The position numbers and the translations under genes are program-made. A DNA stretch of 33,291 nt from CAZMXP01 sp964570285. Its GTDB lineage: Bacteria > Planctomycetota > PLA2. The DNA lies in assembly GCA_964570285.1 (NCBI GenBank), contig CAZMXP010000054.1, forward strand, positions 1 through 33,291, in the 5' to 3' direction. Below are positions 8,007 to 16,947 of this stretch, in pieces. Each line of letters opens with the position of its first letter. Position 1 is the first letter of the stretch. The notes under the pieces were generated by a model. It was not told where the DNA came from. It did not search any database and saw only the letters and a program-made list of their open reading frames with translations.

Positions 8007-9791
8007 GTGCGCAAGGCCGCGATCGGGCTCCCGCTCCTTCTCGCCGTGGCGCTCTTCGTGGCGCTCTCGCGGCGGCCGCGGCCCCCCTCCCCCGCGCCCC
8101 CCTCCCCCGCGGAGTGGACCGGCAGCGACGCCTGCGCCGCCTGCCACGGCGAGATCCACGCGCGCTGGTCGAAGAGCGCCCACGCCAACACGCTCCGCGA
8201 CTTCTCGCCGCACACGACGGCGAGACCCTTCGACGGCGACCGCTTCGTCGCGCGCGACATCGAGCATACGCTCGGGCCGGGCGCGTCGATGGAGTGCGAG
8301 GGGCCCGGCGGCGAGCTGAAGCGATTCCCCGTCGAGATGGTCATCGGCGTGCGGCGCGTGCAGATGTTCACGACGACGCTCGAGGGCGGGAAGATCCAGG
8401 TGCTGCCGGTCTTCCTCGAGGTGGGGAGGTCGAAGTGGTTCGACTACGCGGACTTCATCTTCGGCGGGCCGGCGCGGCTGGAGATCCCGCCCGACAGCCC
8501 CGACTCCTGGTACACCTTCGCGCGCAACTTCAACAGCCGCTGCGGCCACTGTCATGCGACCAACTACGAGACGGGATACGACCCCGATAGCGGCACGTAC
8601 GAGACCACATGGGCGGAGCGGACGGTGGGCTGCGAGAGCTGCCACGGCCCGGGCGGGGCGCACGCGGCCCACTGGCGCGAGATGCGCGCGGGACGCGACC
8701 CGATCGTGCACCCGGCGAAGCTCCCGCTCGACCGCCAGCATCAGATCTGCGGCCAGTGCCACGCGGAAGGGGAGGTGATCGTGCCGGGCTTCCGCCCCGG
8801 GGAGGACCTCTTCGCCTTCGTGGATGTCGCGGGGCTCGAAGACAGAAAGCACCTGCACCCCGACGGCAGGGCGAACGAGCTGATCCACAATCTCGTGCCG
8901 ATTCTCCAGAGCCGCTGCGGACCGCTCGCCTGCACCACCTGCCACGATCCGCACGGACGCGGCATCCCGGGCGACCTCTACCGCCCGCTCTCCGACGACT
9001 GGACCTGCACGCAGTGCCACGAGGAGCAGGGCGCCGCGATCGAGGAGCACACCCACCACGCGCGCGCGAGCGAGGGGAGCCGCTGCGTCCACTGCCACAT
9101 GCCGCGCATGGTCATCGAGGGGGGCCACGGGCGCGTCTTCGACCATACGATCTCGATCCCCTCGCCGCGCACGTCGCGGCGGCTCGGACTGCCGAATGCC
9201 TGCGCCGACTGCCACCTCACCGACCCGATCGGCTTCGAGGTGGAGCCCTTCGAGCGCTGGTACCCGGGCGCCGAGGAGCGCAACCACCGGGGGGCACTCG
9301 CGCTCGCGATCCACGCCGGGCGCACCGGCGCCGCGGATGCCGAAGGCCTGCTGACGCCCTACCTCGCCGACAAGAACCCCGTCTACCGCGCGGGGGCGGC
9401 GCGCCTGCTCGCGCGCGGGCAGGGCGACCTGCGGCCCCTGCTTGCCGACCCCAATGCGCTCGTGCGCCGCGCCGCGATCGACGGCGTGGCGGCCCGCCAC
9501 CCCGACGCGTTGATCCCGCTGCTCGAGGATCCCAACATGGTGATCCGCTACCGGGCCGCGCGCGCGCTCGTCGATCGCGCCGACCTGCGCGAGAAGCTGA
9601 CCCTGCTCTTCGAGGGGTTCACCGCGCTCAAGAACGACCGCGAGATCGACCACTTCCTGCTCGGGCGTCTCTACGAGGCGGGCGGGCGCATCCCGGAGGC
9701 GATCGCCGCCTACGAACGCTACCTGCGCCTCTGGCCCTTCGACACCGTGACGCGCGCGCACGTCGCGCGTAGGCGCGCGGGCGGCGGGTAG
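8007..9791 (+). CDS. Eight-heme cytochrome c with C-terminal HEAT and TPR repeats
   Basis: The 594-residue product starts at GTG with an N-terminal membrane segment or signal (about 4-20), followed by a proline-rich linker. Eight CXXCH heme-binding motifs occur at 43-47, 179-183, 209-213, 248-252, 309-313, 334-338, 360-364 and 399-403. CESCHGPGGAHAAHW and the CGHCHATNYETGYD context match the PF13435 (cytochrome c554-like) multiheme family common in planctomycetes. After the last heme come HEAT-like units (about 445-535) and one TPR-like unit (about 550-580). The protein probably carries electrons in the periplasm or at the surface, with the repeats binding a partner; neither redox partner nor substrate can be read from the sequence. 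It converges with the CRTAC1-type gene at 9887. Confidence 0.93.
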   Translation: MRKAAIGLPLLLAVALFVALSRRPRPPSPAPPSPAEWTGSDACAACHGEIHARWSKSAHANTLRDFSPHTTARPFDGDRFVARDIEHTLGPGASMECEGPGGELKRFPVEMVIGVRRVQMFTTTLEGGKIQVLPVFLEVGRSKWFDYADFIFGGPARLEIPPDSPDSWYTFARNFNSRCGHCHATNYETGYDPDSGTYETTWAERTVGCESCHGPGGAHAAHWREMRAGRDPIVHPAKLPLDRQHQICGQCHAEGEVIVPGFRPGEDLFAFVDVAGLEDRKHLHPDGRANELIHNLVPILQSRCGPLACTTCHDPHGRGIPGDLYRPLSDDWTCTQCHEEQGAAIEEHTHHARASEGSRCVHCHMPRMVIEGGHGRVFDHTISIPSPRTSRRLGLPNACADCHLTDPIGFEVEPFERWYPGAEERNHRGALALAIHAGRTGAADAEGLLTPYLADKNPVYRAGAARLLARGQGDLRPLLADPNALVRRAAIDGVAARHPDALIPLLEDPNMVIRYRAARALVDRADLREKLTLLFEGFTALKNDREIDHFLLGRLYEAGGRIPEAIAAYERYLRLWPFDTVTRAHVARRRAGGG

Positions 9792-9886
9792 CCCGGGGTC
9801 GCCGGGAAGGGGGCACCGCGTCCCCCCCGGGCCCCCCCCTTTCCCGCCCCGGGGATGCGTGTCCGTCCGCGCGCGACGCGCGCAAC
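9792..9886. terminator. Imperfect GC-rich hairpin between convergent genes
   Basis: This 95-base gap between convergent stop codons contains a left arm around 9792-9813 (CCCGGGGTCGCCGGGAAGGG) and a right arm around 9825-9852 whose complement is nearly the same text. A long imperfect hairpin is possible and could serve as a two-way terminator. There is no clear T run. Confidence 0.4.
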
Positions 9887-11794
9887 TCAATCCTGGTCGT
9901 AGTCGATCGTGTGGAGCCGGTCGCCCTCGACCCGCTCGCGCCGCGTGGTCTTGCCGTTGGGCCAGAGGACCTCGACCGAGTCGGCCGCCGCGTGTCCGCC
10001 GAGCCCGAAGAGCATGCGCGGATCGTCGTTGCTCTGGAAGGACGAGCCGATCTGGAAGACGCGGCGGGTCGCGATGCTGCCCGCGCGCACGGTCACGACG
10101 GCCCCGGCGGGATCGAGCGGGACCTGCGCCGACGGCTTGCCCCTCAGGCGGAGGGCGAGCCAGTGGGGCGCGCCCCCGTCGCGCTTCACGTCGCAGCGCA
10201 GGAGCGTCGGCGTGTCGTTCATCTCCGTGGTCGCGATGTCGGGATCGCCGTCGTTGTCGAAGTCCACGACGACCGCCGCGCGGGTGCACTTCTTGATGTC
10301 GAGGCCGGGCCCGGCCCGGCTGCCGAGGTTTTCCAGCTTCAGGCGCCTCGGGTCGGTATTCAGGATGAGCAGGTTGTACTGGCGGTAGCTCGTGTCGAGC
10401 CACTTGAAGTTGTCGACTTCCGGGAAGACGTGGCCGTTCGCGAAGAAGATATCCATGTCCCCGTCGAGGTCGGGGTCGTACAGCTGCGCGCCCCAGCCCA
10501 GCGCGGCGAACGTGAGCGCCCTCATCCCCGTCCGCGGGGCCTTCTCGACGAAGGTGACGCCCCCGCCGGGGAGGGCCTCGGCGACGAGCAGGTTGTACTC
10601 GTCGTGGCTGAAGGTCGTGATCAGCAGGTCCTGCAGCAGATCGCCGTTGATGTCGCCGAGCGCGACCCCCATCGACGCCTGCGTCGAGAACTGGCTCTGG
10701 CCCACCGCGAGCCCGAGCAGGTCGGCCCGGTCCTCGAAGGTGCCGTCGCGGCGGTTGATCCAGCAGGCGTTGCGCTGCATGTCGTTCGCGACGAGGAGAT
10801 CCTGCCAGCCGTCCCCGTCGATGTCCCACGCGGTGGGCTGGAACGCGTAGTAGGGCCCCTCGGAGGACTCCGTGCCCGACGCCTGGCTGAGCTTCAGCCA
10901 GAGTCCCGCGCTCTTCGTCACGTCCTCGAAGGAGAGGCTGCCCGTCTCCACGAGCCGGTTCTTCAGCAGCACGTCGTTGAGGGGCTTGAGGCCGAGCGGT
11001 CCGCAGTAGACCTTGAGCTTTCGCCACTCGCAGTTGCGGCCGTCCACCTCGCCGTCGGGGCCCAGCGTCGTGATGTCGGGACGCTCCAGCATGTTGTAGA
11101 CGTCGGCGTACTGCGAGACGTAGATGTCGAGGTCGCCGTCCCGGTCGTAGTCGAGAAAGCAGGCGGCGGTGGACCAGTCGCGCGGATCGCCCGCCGCGCC
11201 CGCGGCCGGCGCGACATCCTCGAAGGTGCCGTCGCCGCGGTTCAGGAAGAGGCGGTTGGGCCCCCAGTTGCAGACAAACAGGTCAGTGTCGCCGTCGTTG
11301 TCGATGTCGCCCGCGATCGCGCCGAAGGACCAGTGGTCATCCTGGACACCCGCTGCTTTCGCACCCTCCCGGAACCGCTGGCCCGCCTCGTTCCAATAGA
11401 GCGCCTCCTCCGGCGCCTCCCCGGGGGCAAGGAGAATCGGCTCCTTTCGGTTCCGGTCGTAGCGCAGGATGTTGTTGCCGTTGGGGCAGTAGAGATCCAT
11501 CCATCCGTCGCCGTCGAAGTCGCCCACCGCGACTCCGGGCGCCATCGCCTCGAGGATGTAGTTCTTCTGGCCCTCCCGGCCGGTGCGGTTCCTGAGCGTG
11601 TAGCCCATGGCGGCAGCGACATCGACGTAGGCGAAACCGACCCCGGGCGCCGGCTCCGCCACGGGAATCCGGTCCGCGCTCCCGCCGAGCCCGCCCGAGA
11701 GCACGAGGGCCGCCGAGAGGACGACGAGCAGGAAAAGGACGAGCGCCCGGACGCGACGGCGGCGGCGGCTCGCGGGAGCAGGGCGTGATTCCAT
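9887..11794 (-). CDS. CRTAC1-type protein: FG-GAP/VCBS propeller with ASPIC/UnbV domain
   Basis: The 635-residue product has an arginine-rich N-terminus and one transmembrane segment (about 16-33), so it is probably anchored with the rest outside the cytoplasm. Seven calcium-loop motifs of the DxDxDGxxD type follow, including DFDGDGWMDL, DIDNDGDTDL, DYDRDGDLDIY, DIDGDGWQDLL, DINGDLLQDLL, DPDLDGDMDIFF and DFDNDGDPDI. This fits one seven-bladed propeller. The last about 75 residues (AGAVVTVRAG..., then FGLGGHAAADSVEVLWPNGK) form the ASPIC/UnbV domain that defines CRTAC1-type proteins. The function of bacterial members is not established. It is divergent from the TPR gene by 44 bases and convergent with the eight-heme cytochrome gene. 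Confidence 0.92.
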   Translation of the reverse strand: MESRPAPASRRRRRVRALVLFLLVVLSAALVLSGGLGGSADRIPVAEPAPGVGFAYVDVAAAMGYTLRNRTGREGQKNYILEAMAPGVAVGDFDGDGWMDLYCPNGNNILRYDRNRKEPILLAPGEAPEEALYWNEAGQRFREGAKAAGVQDDHWSFGAIAGDIDNDGDTDLFVCNWGPNRLFLNRGDGTFEDVAPAAGAAGDPRDWSTAACFLDYDRDGDLDIYVSQYADVYNMLERPDITTLGPDGEVDGRNCEWRKLKVYCGPLGLKPLNDVLLKNRLVETGSLSFEDVTKSAGLWLKLSQASGTESSEGPYYAFQPTAWDIDGDGWQDLLVANDMQRNACWINRRDGTFEDRADLLGLAVGQSQFSTQASMGVALGDINGDLLQDLLITTFSHDEYNLLVAEALPGGGVTFVEKAPRTGMRALTFAALGWGAQLYDPDLDGDMDIFFANGHVFPEVDNFKWLDTSYRQYNLLILNTDPRRLKLENLGSRAGPGLDIKKCTRAAVVVDFDNDGDPDIATTEMNDTPTLLRCDVKRDGGAPHWLALRLRGKPSAQVPLDPAGAVVTVRAGSIATRRVFQIGSSFQSNDDPRMLFGLGGHAAADSVEVLWPNGKTTRRERVEGDRLHTIDYDQD

Positions 11795-11838
11795 TCGGGA
11801 ACCGATGAGTGTACCAGCGTCCGTACAATGGACTTCCC
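11795..11838. promoter_or_regulatory. Divergent promoter region, CRTAC1 / TPR genes
   Basis: The 44-base gap lies between opposing start codons. TACAAT at 11824-11829 resembles a plus-strand -10 box, but it is only nine bases before the ATG and no -35 box is visible at normal spacing. Shared control of both genes is plausible from the geometry alone. Confidence 0.3.
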
Positions 11839-13425
11839 ATGCGACGGACCTTTCTCGCGAGCCTGCCGCTGGCGGCCGCCGCGCTGGCCCAGGAGAGCTA
11901 CGAGGAGATCATCCGCGAGGCGCTCCGCCTCGAGGGGGAGATCCGCCCGGGCGAGCAGGCGGACGTCGCGCTGGAGCGCGCCTACCAGCGGCTCGGCGAC
12001 GCGGCGCAACTCGCGCCGGGCCGGTGGGAGGCGTTCGCGCTGCGCGGCACCAACCGCTGCACCGCGGCCGTCGCCTGCCGGGAGATCCTCGTGCATCTGC
12101 TCAGCGATGCCCGTGCGCGGGGGGAGCCCCCGGAGACCGTGCAGGCGATGGAGGCCCGCGGCTACGAGTTCATCGGCGTCTGCATCGCGAACGCGCGCCA
12201 GAACTTCAGCGTGATGCACTCGAACATGCAGCGGACCAAGGAAGTCGACCCGGACCGGCTTCAATTCGTCATCGCCGCATTGCGCTATGCGGAGGCCGAG
12301 TACCTCACCTCGCCGGACGGGACGCCGGGCGCCATCGACGAATTCAAGGAGCTGATCCGGCGCGGATGGATGCCGGACTACTGCGCCGAGTTCATCGCCC
12401 GTTCCTACGTGCAGCTCGGGGTCACCGCGGTTTCAAAGGACCAGATCGAGGAGGCGCAGCAGTTCTGGGACGAGGCCCTGAAGTGGAGCCGCACGCCCGC
12501 GACGAGGCGGGTGATCCTCTCCAACAAGGCGGCCGCGTTCGACCTCCACGAGGAGCTGGGCCGCGCGGAGGCGATGGTGCGGCAGCAGATCGAGATGGAG
12601 CCCGACCAGCCCATCCACTGGAAGAACCTCGGGCTGATGCTCGGGCACCAGAACCGGCTCCGTGCGGCGCTGCGCGCCTACGAGCGGACGCGCGCGCTCT
12701 GCAAGAGCGTCGAGGGGCCGATCCCGCTCGGCGCCTTCCACGGCAGCGCCTGGCTCAAGGCGGCGATGATCCACGGCAAGCTGCTCGAGGAGGACGGCGA
12801 CCTGCGGCTCGCGTGGCGACTCTTCCTCGAATACCGCACGATGCTCGGCGACGACTACAACTTCTGCATCAACTTCGGCGAGTTCGCCTTCCACATCGGG
12901 CAGTTCGATCTCGCGTGGGCCTTCCTGACGAGGGCGCGCGACCTCCAGCCCTTCTGCCTGATGCCCCACCAGTTGCTGCTGATGACGGCGCTGCGCCTGC
13001 AGGGCCCGGCCGAGGAGGTCAAGCAGCGGATCGAGACGGCCAGGGAGGCGCACCGCGAGGCGCAGCGCCGCTTCCGGCCGAGCGACGAGTCGCCTGCGCT
13101 GAAGCGGCTCTGCGGCGGACTGCGCGACAGGATCAGTTCGGGAATGGCCCGGGCCGTGGCCGAACTTCTCGAGCCCGATCCGCTCGCGGGGCTCGGTCCC
13201 GACAGCCCCCCCGAGTGGATCACCACCGCCGCCGCGGCCAGACAGCCGTTCCGTCCGGACGCTCCCGATCCGGAGGAGGCCGGCTCGGGGCGCGGCGAGT
13301 CCGAAGCCCCGGTCGCCCCCTCGGGCGGCCCCTCAGGCCGTCACCTGCTCTGGCTCCTCGCGCTCGGCGTGCCCGCGCTGGCATTCGCGCTCCACCGGGC
13401 GCTCCGGCGCGCCAGGGCGGAGTGA
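11839..13425 (+). CDS. Exported TPR-like protein with C-terminal membrane anchor
   Basis: The 528-residue product starts with MRRTFLASLPLAAAALAQ, a signal peptide whose RRTFL fits a Tat-type or strong Sec leader. This supports the ATG at 11839 over the upstream GTG at 11809. The body is alpha-helical, with TPR-like units such as AEAMVRQQIEMEPDQPIHWK followed by NLGLMLGHQNRLRAALRAYER, and later FAFHIGQFDLAWAFLTRARD. Near the C-terminus a proline/glycine linker leads to a transmembrane helix (LLWLLALGVPALAFALH) and a basic tail. The topology suggests a periplasmic scaffold anchored at its end. It is divergent from the CRTAC1 gene and next to the cytochrome, so a joint function is suggested but unproven. 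No catalytic motif was seen. Confidence 0.82.
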   Translation: MRRTFLASLPLAAAALAQESYEEIIREALRLEGEIRPGEQADVALERAYQRLGDAAQLAPGRWEAFALRGTNRCTAAVACREILVHLLSDARARGEPPETVQAMEARGYEFIGVCIANARQNFSVMHSNMQRTKEVDPDRLQFVIAALRYAEAEYLTSPDGTPGAIDEFKELIRRGWMPDYCAEFIARSYVQLGVTAVSKDQIEEAQQFWDEALKWSRTPATRRVILSNKAAAFDLHEELGRAEAMVRQQIEMEPDQPIHWKNLGLMLGHQNRLRAALRAYERTRALCKSVEGPIPLGAFHGSAWLKAAMIHGKLLEEDGDLRLAWRLFLEYRTMLGDDYNFCINFGEFAFHIGQFDLAWAFLTRARDLQPFCLMPHQLLLMTALRLQGPAEEVKQRIETAREAHREAQRRFRPSDESPALKRLCGGLRDRISSGMARAVAELLEPDPLAGLGPDSPPEWITTAAAARQPFRPDAPDPEEAGSGRGESEAPVAPSGGPSGRHLLWLLALGVPALAFALHRALRRARAE

Positions 13426-13429
13426 AAGA

Positions 13430-13500
13430 GAGCCGCCCTCCGTGGGGAGGGCGGCTCCGGTCTCTTGGGGAAGCGCGGGCCGGCGATCTGGGTCGCCGGC
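13430..13500. terminator. Two hairpins between convergent genes
   Basis: A perfect 12-pair stem (13430-13441 with 13446-13457, loop GTGG) begins five bases after the TPR gene stop. A second eight-pair stem (13479-13486 with 13493-13500) lies just before the end of the minus-strand lipoprotein gene at 13509. Neither has a long T run, but the placement fits termination from both sides. Confidence 0.7.
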
Positions 13501-13508
13501 CCCGCACG

Positions 13509-16508
13509 CTAGTTGAAGTCGAAGCGGAGGGTGACCTCCTCCATCGCCATGAAGGGCCCGAGGGCGGCCTGCTTGGGATCGGTGTACTTGAAGACGCCGA
13601 TCACCCGCACGAAGGCATCGCGCAGCGGCACCCCGCTCGGATTGAGCAGCTTCGTGATGTCACCGGGAGTGCCGCCGGGGACGCTGTTGGCCATCAGCAT
13701 GCTCCCGCTCGCCGTCGGCACGATCGTGCCGATATCGATCATCGCCGTCTCCGTGGAGAGCAGCGGGATCAGCGGATTGTCGGGGTCGGGCCGGGCCGAG
13801 CTCATCTGCAGGAGGATCGACTGCGTCGGCGCCACCACCGCCGCGACATCGTCTGCCGTGATGGGAAGGTAGGTGGGGTTGGCGACGCGCACGGCGAAGA
13901 GTTCCGTGATCGCGTTCACCCCGCCGAAGCGGTTGGCGTCGAACGAGCGGATGGTCAACACGCCCGTCGCGTAGCCGTTGTGGTTGCCGGGCTGGCCGGG
14001 AGCGGAGGGTCCGGGAGTGACGCCCGCGATGATCCCGTCCGCGTCCATCAGGAAGATGTACCCCTTGCCGCCGTCGCCGCCGGCGTTGCAGGAGTTGCAG
14101 GTGCCCGTGAAGTCCGTGGTCGGCGGGGCGCGCCTGCCGCCCAGACCGCCGAGCGCATTCACGACGCCGCCGCTCAGGTCGATCTGCTCGCCCGAGATCA
14201 GGCTCGCCGTGCCGCCGCTGCCGCCGCCGCCGGCGCCCGACGTATTCGTCCAAGCCTGGCCGGTCCACTTGTAGAAGTCGCCGTCGCCGCCGTTGCCGCC
14301 GCTGACGTCGATCGTGCCGGTGCAGATGAGCGGTCCCGCCGAGAGCACCTCGAGGAAGCCGCCGCCGCCGCCGCCGCCGCCGCCCGAGCCCGTGCTGTTC
14401 TGCGTGTGCGCCCAACCGCTGAACGCGCCGCCGGCCCCGCCACCGGAGCCACCGCAGTAGTCGAGAGCCTCGCGATCGCCGTAGATCGCGCCGGGGGCGC
14501 CGCGGATGCCGATGACACCTGAGGTAGCAATACCCCACTGGCTGCACTTGCCAAAGCTGCCAAGCGGGGAGCCGACGGTACCGCCGGTCTGCCCTTCGTC
14601 GCGGTCCTCGCCGAAGAGGCCGGCCGTCCCGTGGCTTCCGCCGCCGCCGCCGGTGCCCGAGGGGCGACCGATGGCGGCGGAGTCCTGCTGGTTCACGAGC
14701 CAGCCCTCGCCGCCCGAGTGGCCGCGACCGGGGCCCTCACCCTTGAACGAGTTCGGGAATGCCGCCGGCCTTCCACCAGCCGCCGAGACGTAGGTCTCGA
14801 AGCTGTTGCAGCCGCCGTAGCTGGTCGTCGTGACCCTCTGCTGACCCCGGCGACAGAAGCCTCCGGGGAAACCGCCGGGTCCGCGCACGCCCGCCGCGGC
14901 ATCCGCACCAAGCCCGCCGGTCGCGGCAGGCGGCGCGAGAACGCCGTCCGCCCCCCGACCGCCTCGCGCATCGATCGTGCCGTTGATCTGGCAGAGACCG
15001 GCCGAGAGCAGCTTGCAGGGGTTGCGACCGATGATCTGGAGCGTCGCGCCGACGGAGATCTTGATCGTCGCGTAGTCGAATTCGGTCGGCACCACCGTAT
15101 CGAAGAAGCGGTTTCCGGGGTTCGAGAGGCCCGCGGTGTTCTTGTACTCATCGAGCGGATCGAGATCGTTGGTCGTGATCCGGATGCCGGTGAGTTCGTT
15201 CAGCGTGTCGCCGGTGTCGATGATGGTCGTACCGCTCGACACGAGCAGATCGCCGAGCTTGCCCGAGCCGAACGCGCCGATGAAGCCGACCGCGCTGCTG
15301 GGCGCGGACGGCGGGTTGTAGAGGGCGGTGTTGAACCGGTCCTCGACACCGGGCGGGAGCGTCTGCCCGGTCTCCGGCAGGATGCCGTCCTCGAGCGGAT
15401 CGTAGGTGAGCGTGCGGGTCAGCCTCACGGTCGGACGGTCGCGCACGATGAATTCGCTCGTGTAGCCAAGGCCGCCCGGCTCGGGGAAGAGCGTCCCGCC
15501 AGACACGAGGCTCTCTCCGTCGCCCGTGAGCCCGTTCTCGCCGATGAAGGTCTTGGTGTAATCAAGCCCGAGGATGTTGCCCGAGAAGACGATGCGGTAG
15601 CGCGTATCGTCCACGAGCGCCCCGAGGGGGGAGACGATGATGAAGACCTCGACGACACCATCGGCGTTCGGCGCCTGGCGCACCCTGACGCTGATCGGCA
15701 CGCGGAAGTTGACGACGTTGCCGAAGTGCCCGGGGTCGGCGCTCGGAAGCGGTGCGGTGTCTGCGCTCTGCGTGGCATTGCTGCGGATCTCGAAGAGCGT
15801 GATCGTCTGCGTGGTGATCGCGGCCGGATCGAGCGGTTCGCTGACCTGGAGCCTGAACTCCCACGGGGTATCGAAGCCGGGGCCCGCGCCGGGCTCGATG
15901 AACCGGCCGTTCGCGATCAGCTCGTTGCTGTCCTTCAGGGAGAGCTCGACGCGCCGGGGATCCAGGCGCGAAATGTCCGTGCTCGTGTCCGAGGAGCTGT
16001 CATAGGCGACGAGGCCCAGCGCGCGCGGCGGCTGCAGCGGATCGGGATCCTCGAAGAGCGTGTTGGTCGAGAAGAGGAACTCCTGCGTCTTGGGCAGCTT
16101 GTCCCCCCCCGCGGAGGTCAGCGCGTCGGGGCCGCCCTTCAGGAAGACGTGGTACTTCCCGTTGGCCCTAAAGCCGGCATCCGAACGGTCGGGCTTGTGC
16201 GGAAGGCGCGGCACGAAGATGACGCGCTCGCCGATCACGACGTAGTTCCCGATCGCCCGCGCGAAGTTGGACTGGCCGGGCGTGGTTTCCACGTTCTCGA
16301 TCTTCAGGCGCTCGAAGAGGTCCTGCGTCGGATGGACCGGCGCAGAGAATTGGAAGGTCAGAATCCGGTTGCGGAAGATGTTGTTCTTCCCCGAGTCGAC
16401 GAAGTGGATGAGCTGGAAGAATCCCCCAGACTCAGCCGAGCCCCCTCCGCAACTCGTGGCGATCGTCGCAACCGCCACCAACACAAGTACTTGAACGGCG
16501 TGTCTCAT
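13509..16508 (-). CDS. Large glycine-rich lipoprotein with Ig-like N-terminal region
   Basis: The 999-residue product begins with a lipoprotein leader (MRHAVQVLVLVAVATIATSC, lipobox ATSC). Residues about 40-340 contain at least two segments like bacterial Ig-like domains of the SbsA type (for example ILTFQFSAPVHP and FRLQVSEPLDPAAITTQTI). The middle (about 500-800) is glycine-rich with GGxGG stretches, paired cysteines and repeated GTIDVSGGNGGDG-like text (compare INGTIDARGGRGADG), followed by a beta-rich tail. Proteins of this layout are common large surface or secreted proteins of unknown function. A GGAG ribosome-binding site lies seven bases before the ATG. No catalytic motif is evident. 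It converges with the TPR gene. Confidence 0.85.
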   Translation of the reverse strand: MRHAVQVLVLVAVATIATSCGGGSAESGGFFQLIHFVDSGKNNIFRNRILTFQFSAPVHPTQDLFERLKIENVETTPGQSNFARAIGNYVVIGERVIFVPRLPHKPDRSDAGFRANGKYHVFLKGGPDALTSAGGDKLPKTQEFLFSTNTLFEDPDPLQPPRALGLVAYDSSSDTSTDISRLDPRRVELSLKDSNELIANGRFIEPGAGPGFDTPWEFRLQVSEPLDPAAITTQTITLFEIRSNATQSADTAPLPSADPGHFGNVVNFRVPISVRVRQAPNADGVVEVFIIVSPLGALVDDTRYRIVFSGNILGLDYTKTFIGENGLTGDGESLVSGGTLFPEPGGLGYTSEFIVRDRPTVRLTRTLTYDPLEDGILPETGQTLPPGVEDRFNTALYNPPSAPSSAVGFIGAFGSGKLGDLLVSSGTTIIDTGDTLNELTGIRITTNDLDPLDEYKNTAGLSNPGNRFFDTVVPTEFDYATIKISVGATLQIIGRNPCKLLSAGLCQINGTIDARGGRGADGVLAPPAATGGLGADAAAGVRGPGGFPGGFCRRGQQRVTTTSYGGCNSFETYVSAAGGRPAAFPNSFKGEGPGRGHSGGEGWLVNQQDSAAIGRPSGTGGGGGSHGTAGLFGEDRDEGQTGGTVGSPLGSFGKCSQWGIATSGVIGIRGAPGAIYGDREALDYCGGSGGGAGGAFSGWAHTQNSTGSGGGGGGGGGFLEVLSAGPLICTGTIDVSGGNGGDGDFYKWTGQAWTNTSGAGGGGSGGTASLISGEQIDLSGGVVNALGGLGGRRAPPTTDFTGTCNSCNAGGDGGKGYIFLMDADGIIAGVTPGPSAPGQPGNHNGYATGVLTIRSFDANRFGGVNAITELFAVRVANPTYLPITADDVAAVVAPTQSILLQMSSARPDPDNPLIPLLSTETAMIDIGTIVPTASGSMLMANSVPGGTPGDITKLLNPSGVPLRDAFVRVIGVFKYTDPKQAALGPFMAMEEVTLRFDFN
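14358..14384. repeat. (GCC)9 trinucleotide tract inside the glycine-rich lipoprotein
   Basis: Nine uninterrupted GCC units on the plus strand encode nine glycines in a row on the minus strand (after TGS, before FLEV). Changes in unit number would keep the frame, so the tract could vary in length without inactivating the gene. Confidence 0.9.
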
Positions 16509-16947
16509 CCCAACTCTCCATCAATGCGTAGCAGTTCGAAGCGGCCCGTGGCCACACTCTCTCTGACCGGAAACCGAGGCGCCCGTGCTCCTCTTGACCC
16601 TGTCACGAAACGCCTTCGGTCGACCGGAATCGGCACATGAAAGATTAACCCGAAGCCTCCCCCGCAACCTAGGGGAAAATCTCCCGCAGCGAGGGGGACG
16701 GCAGGGGCCAACGCGAGATTCATGGGGGGTACGGGGGCGTGCGAGACGGGAAACGTGCGATTTCGCACGGCGCATCTCGCGAAGCCGCTCGCCTCCGACT
16801 CACCGCCTACCGGACCCTCTCGGGCTTGGTTATGCAGTTGCGCCGAGATCCTCGGTTGGCCTCTCCCGTAAGATGACCTGCCCCGACAAAGCAGCCTAGT
16901 TGCGCGATTTGGGCGCAACCGGCGCTGGACGGGCAGGCTCGAAAGGC
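16509..16947. other. Divergent intergenic region with short palindrome
   Basis: No convincing gene is present in these 439 bases between the glycine-rich lipoprotein (-) and the TPR/CRTAC1 gene (+). Frames crossing it lack the GC-ended codon pattern of the neighbours. A palindrome CGTGCGA-TT-TCGCACG lies at 16754-16769 and could be an operator. I could not match the region to a known riboswitch. Confidence 0.5.
16514..16519 (-). promoter_or_regulatory. Ribosome-binding site of the glycine-rich lipoprotein
   Basis: On the minus strand GGAGAG lies seven to nine bases before ATG 16508. This is one of the few clear Shine-Dalgarno sites in the window and it supports that start codon. Confidence 0.7.

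Noticed and set aside
8007..9791. Hydroxylamine oxidoreductase, because of eight heme motifs
   Set aside because: Text around the hemes fits the PF13435 TPR-cytochrome group, and the HEAT/TPR tail is not found in hydroxylamine oxidoreductase.
7941..11027. Minus-strand frame continuing upstream of the amidase over the cytochrome and CRTAC1 genes
   Set aside because: It is low-complexity and antisense to eight clear heme motifs. The real amidase begins at about 7940 with a lipoprotein leader.
14631..16640. 669-codon plus-strand frame opposite the glycine-rich lipoprotein
   Set aside because: It has no recognisable domain and an Arg/Glu/Val-rich shadow composition. The opposite strand has a good ribosome-binding site and signal peptide.
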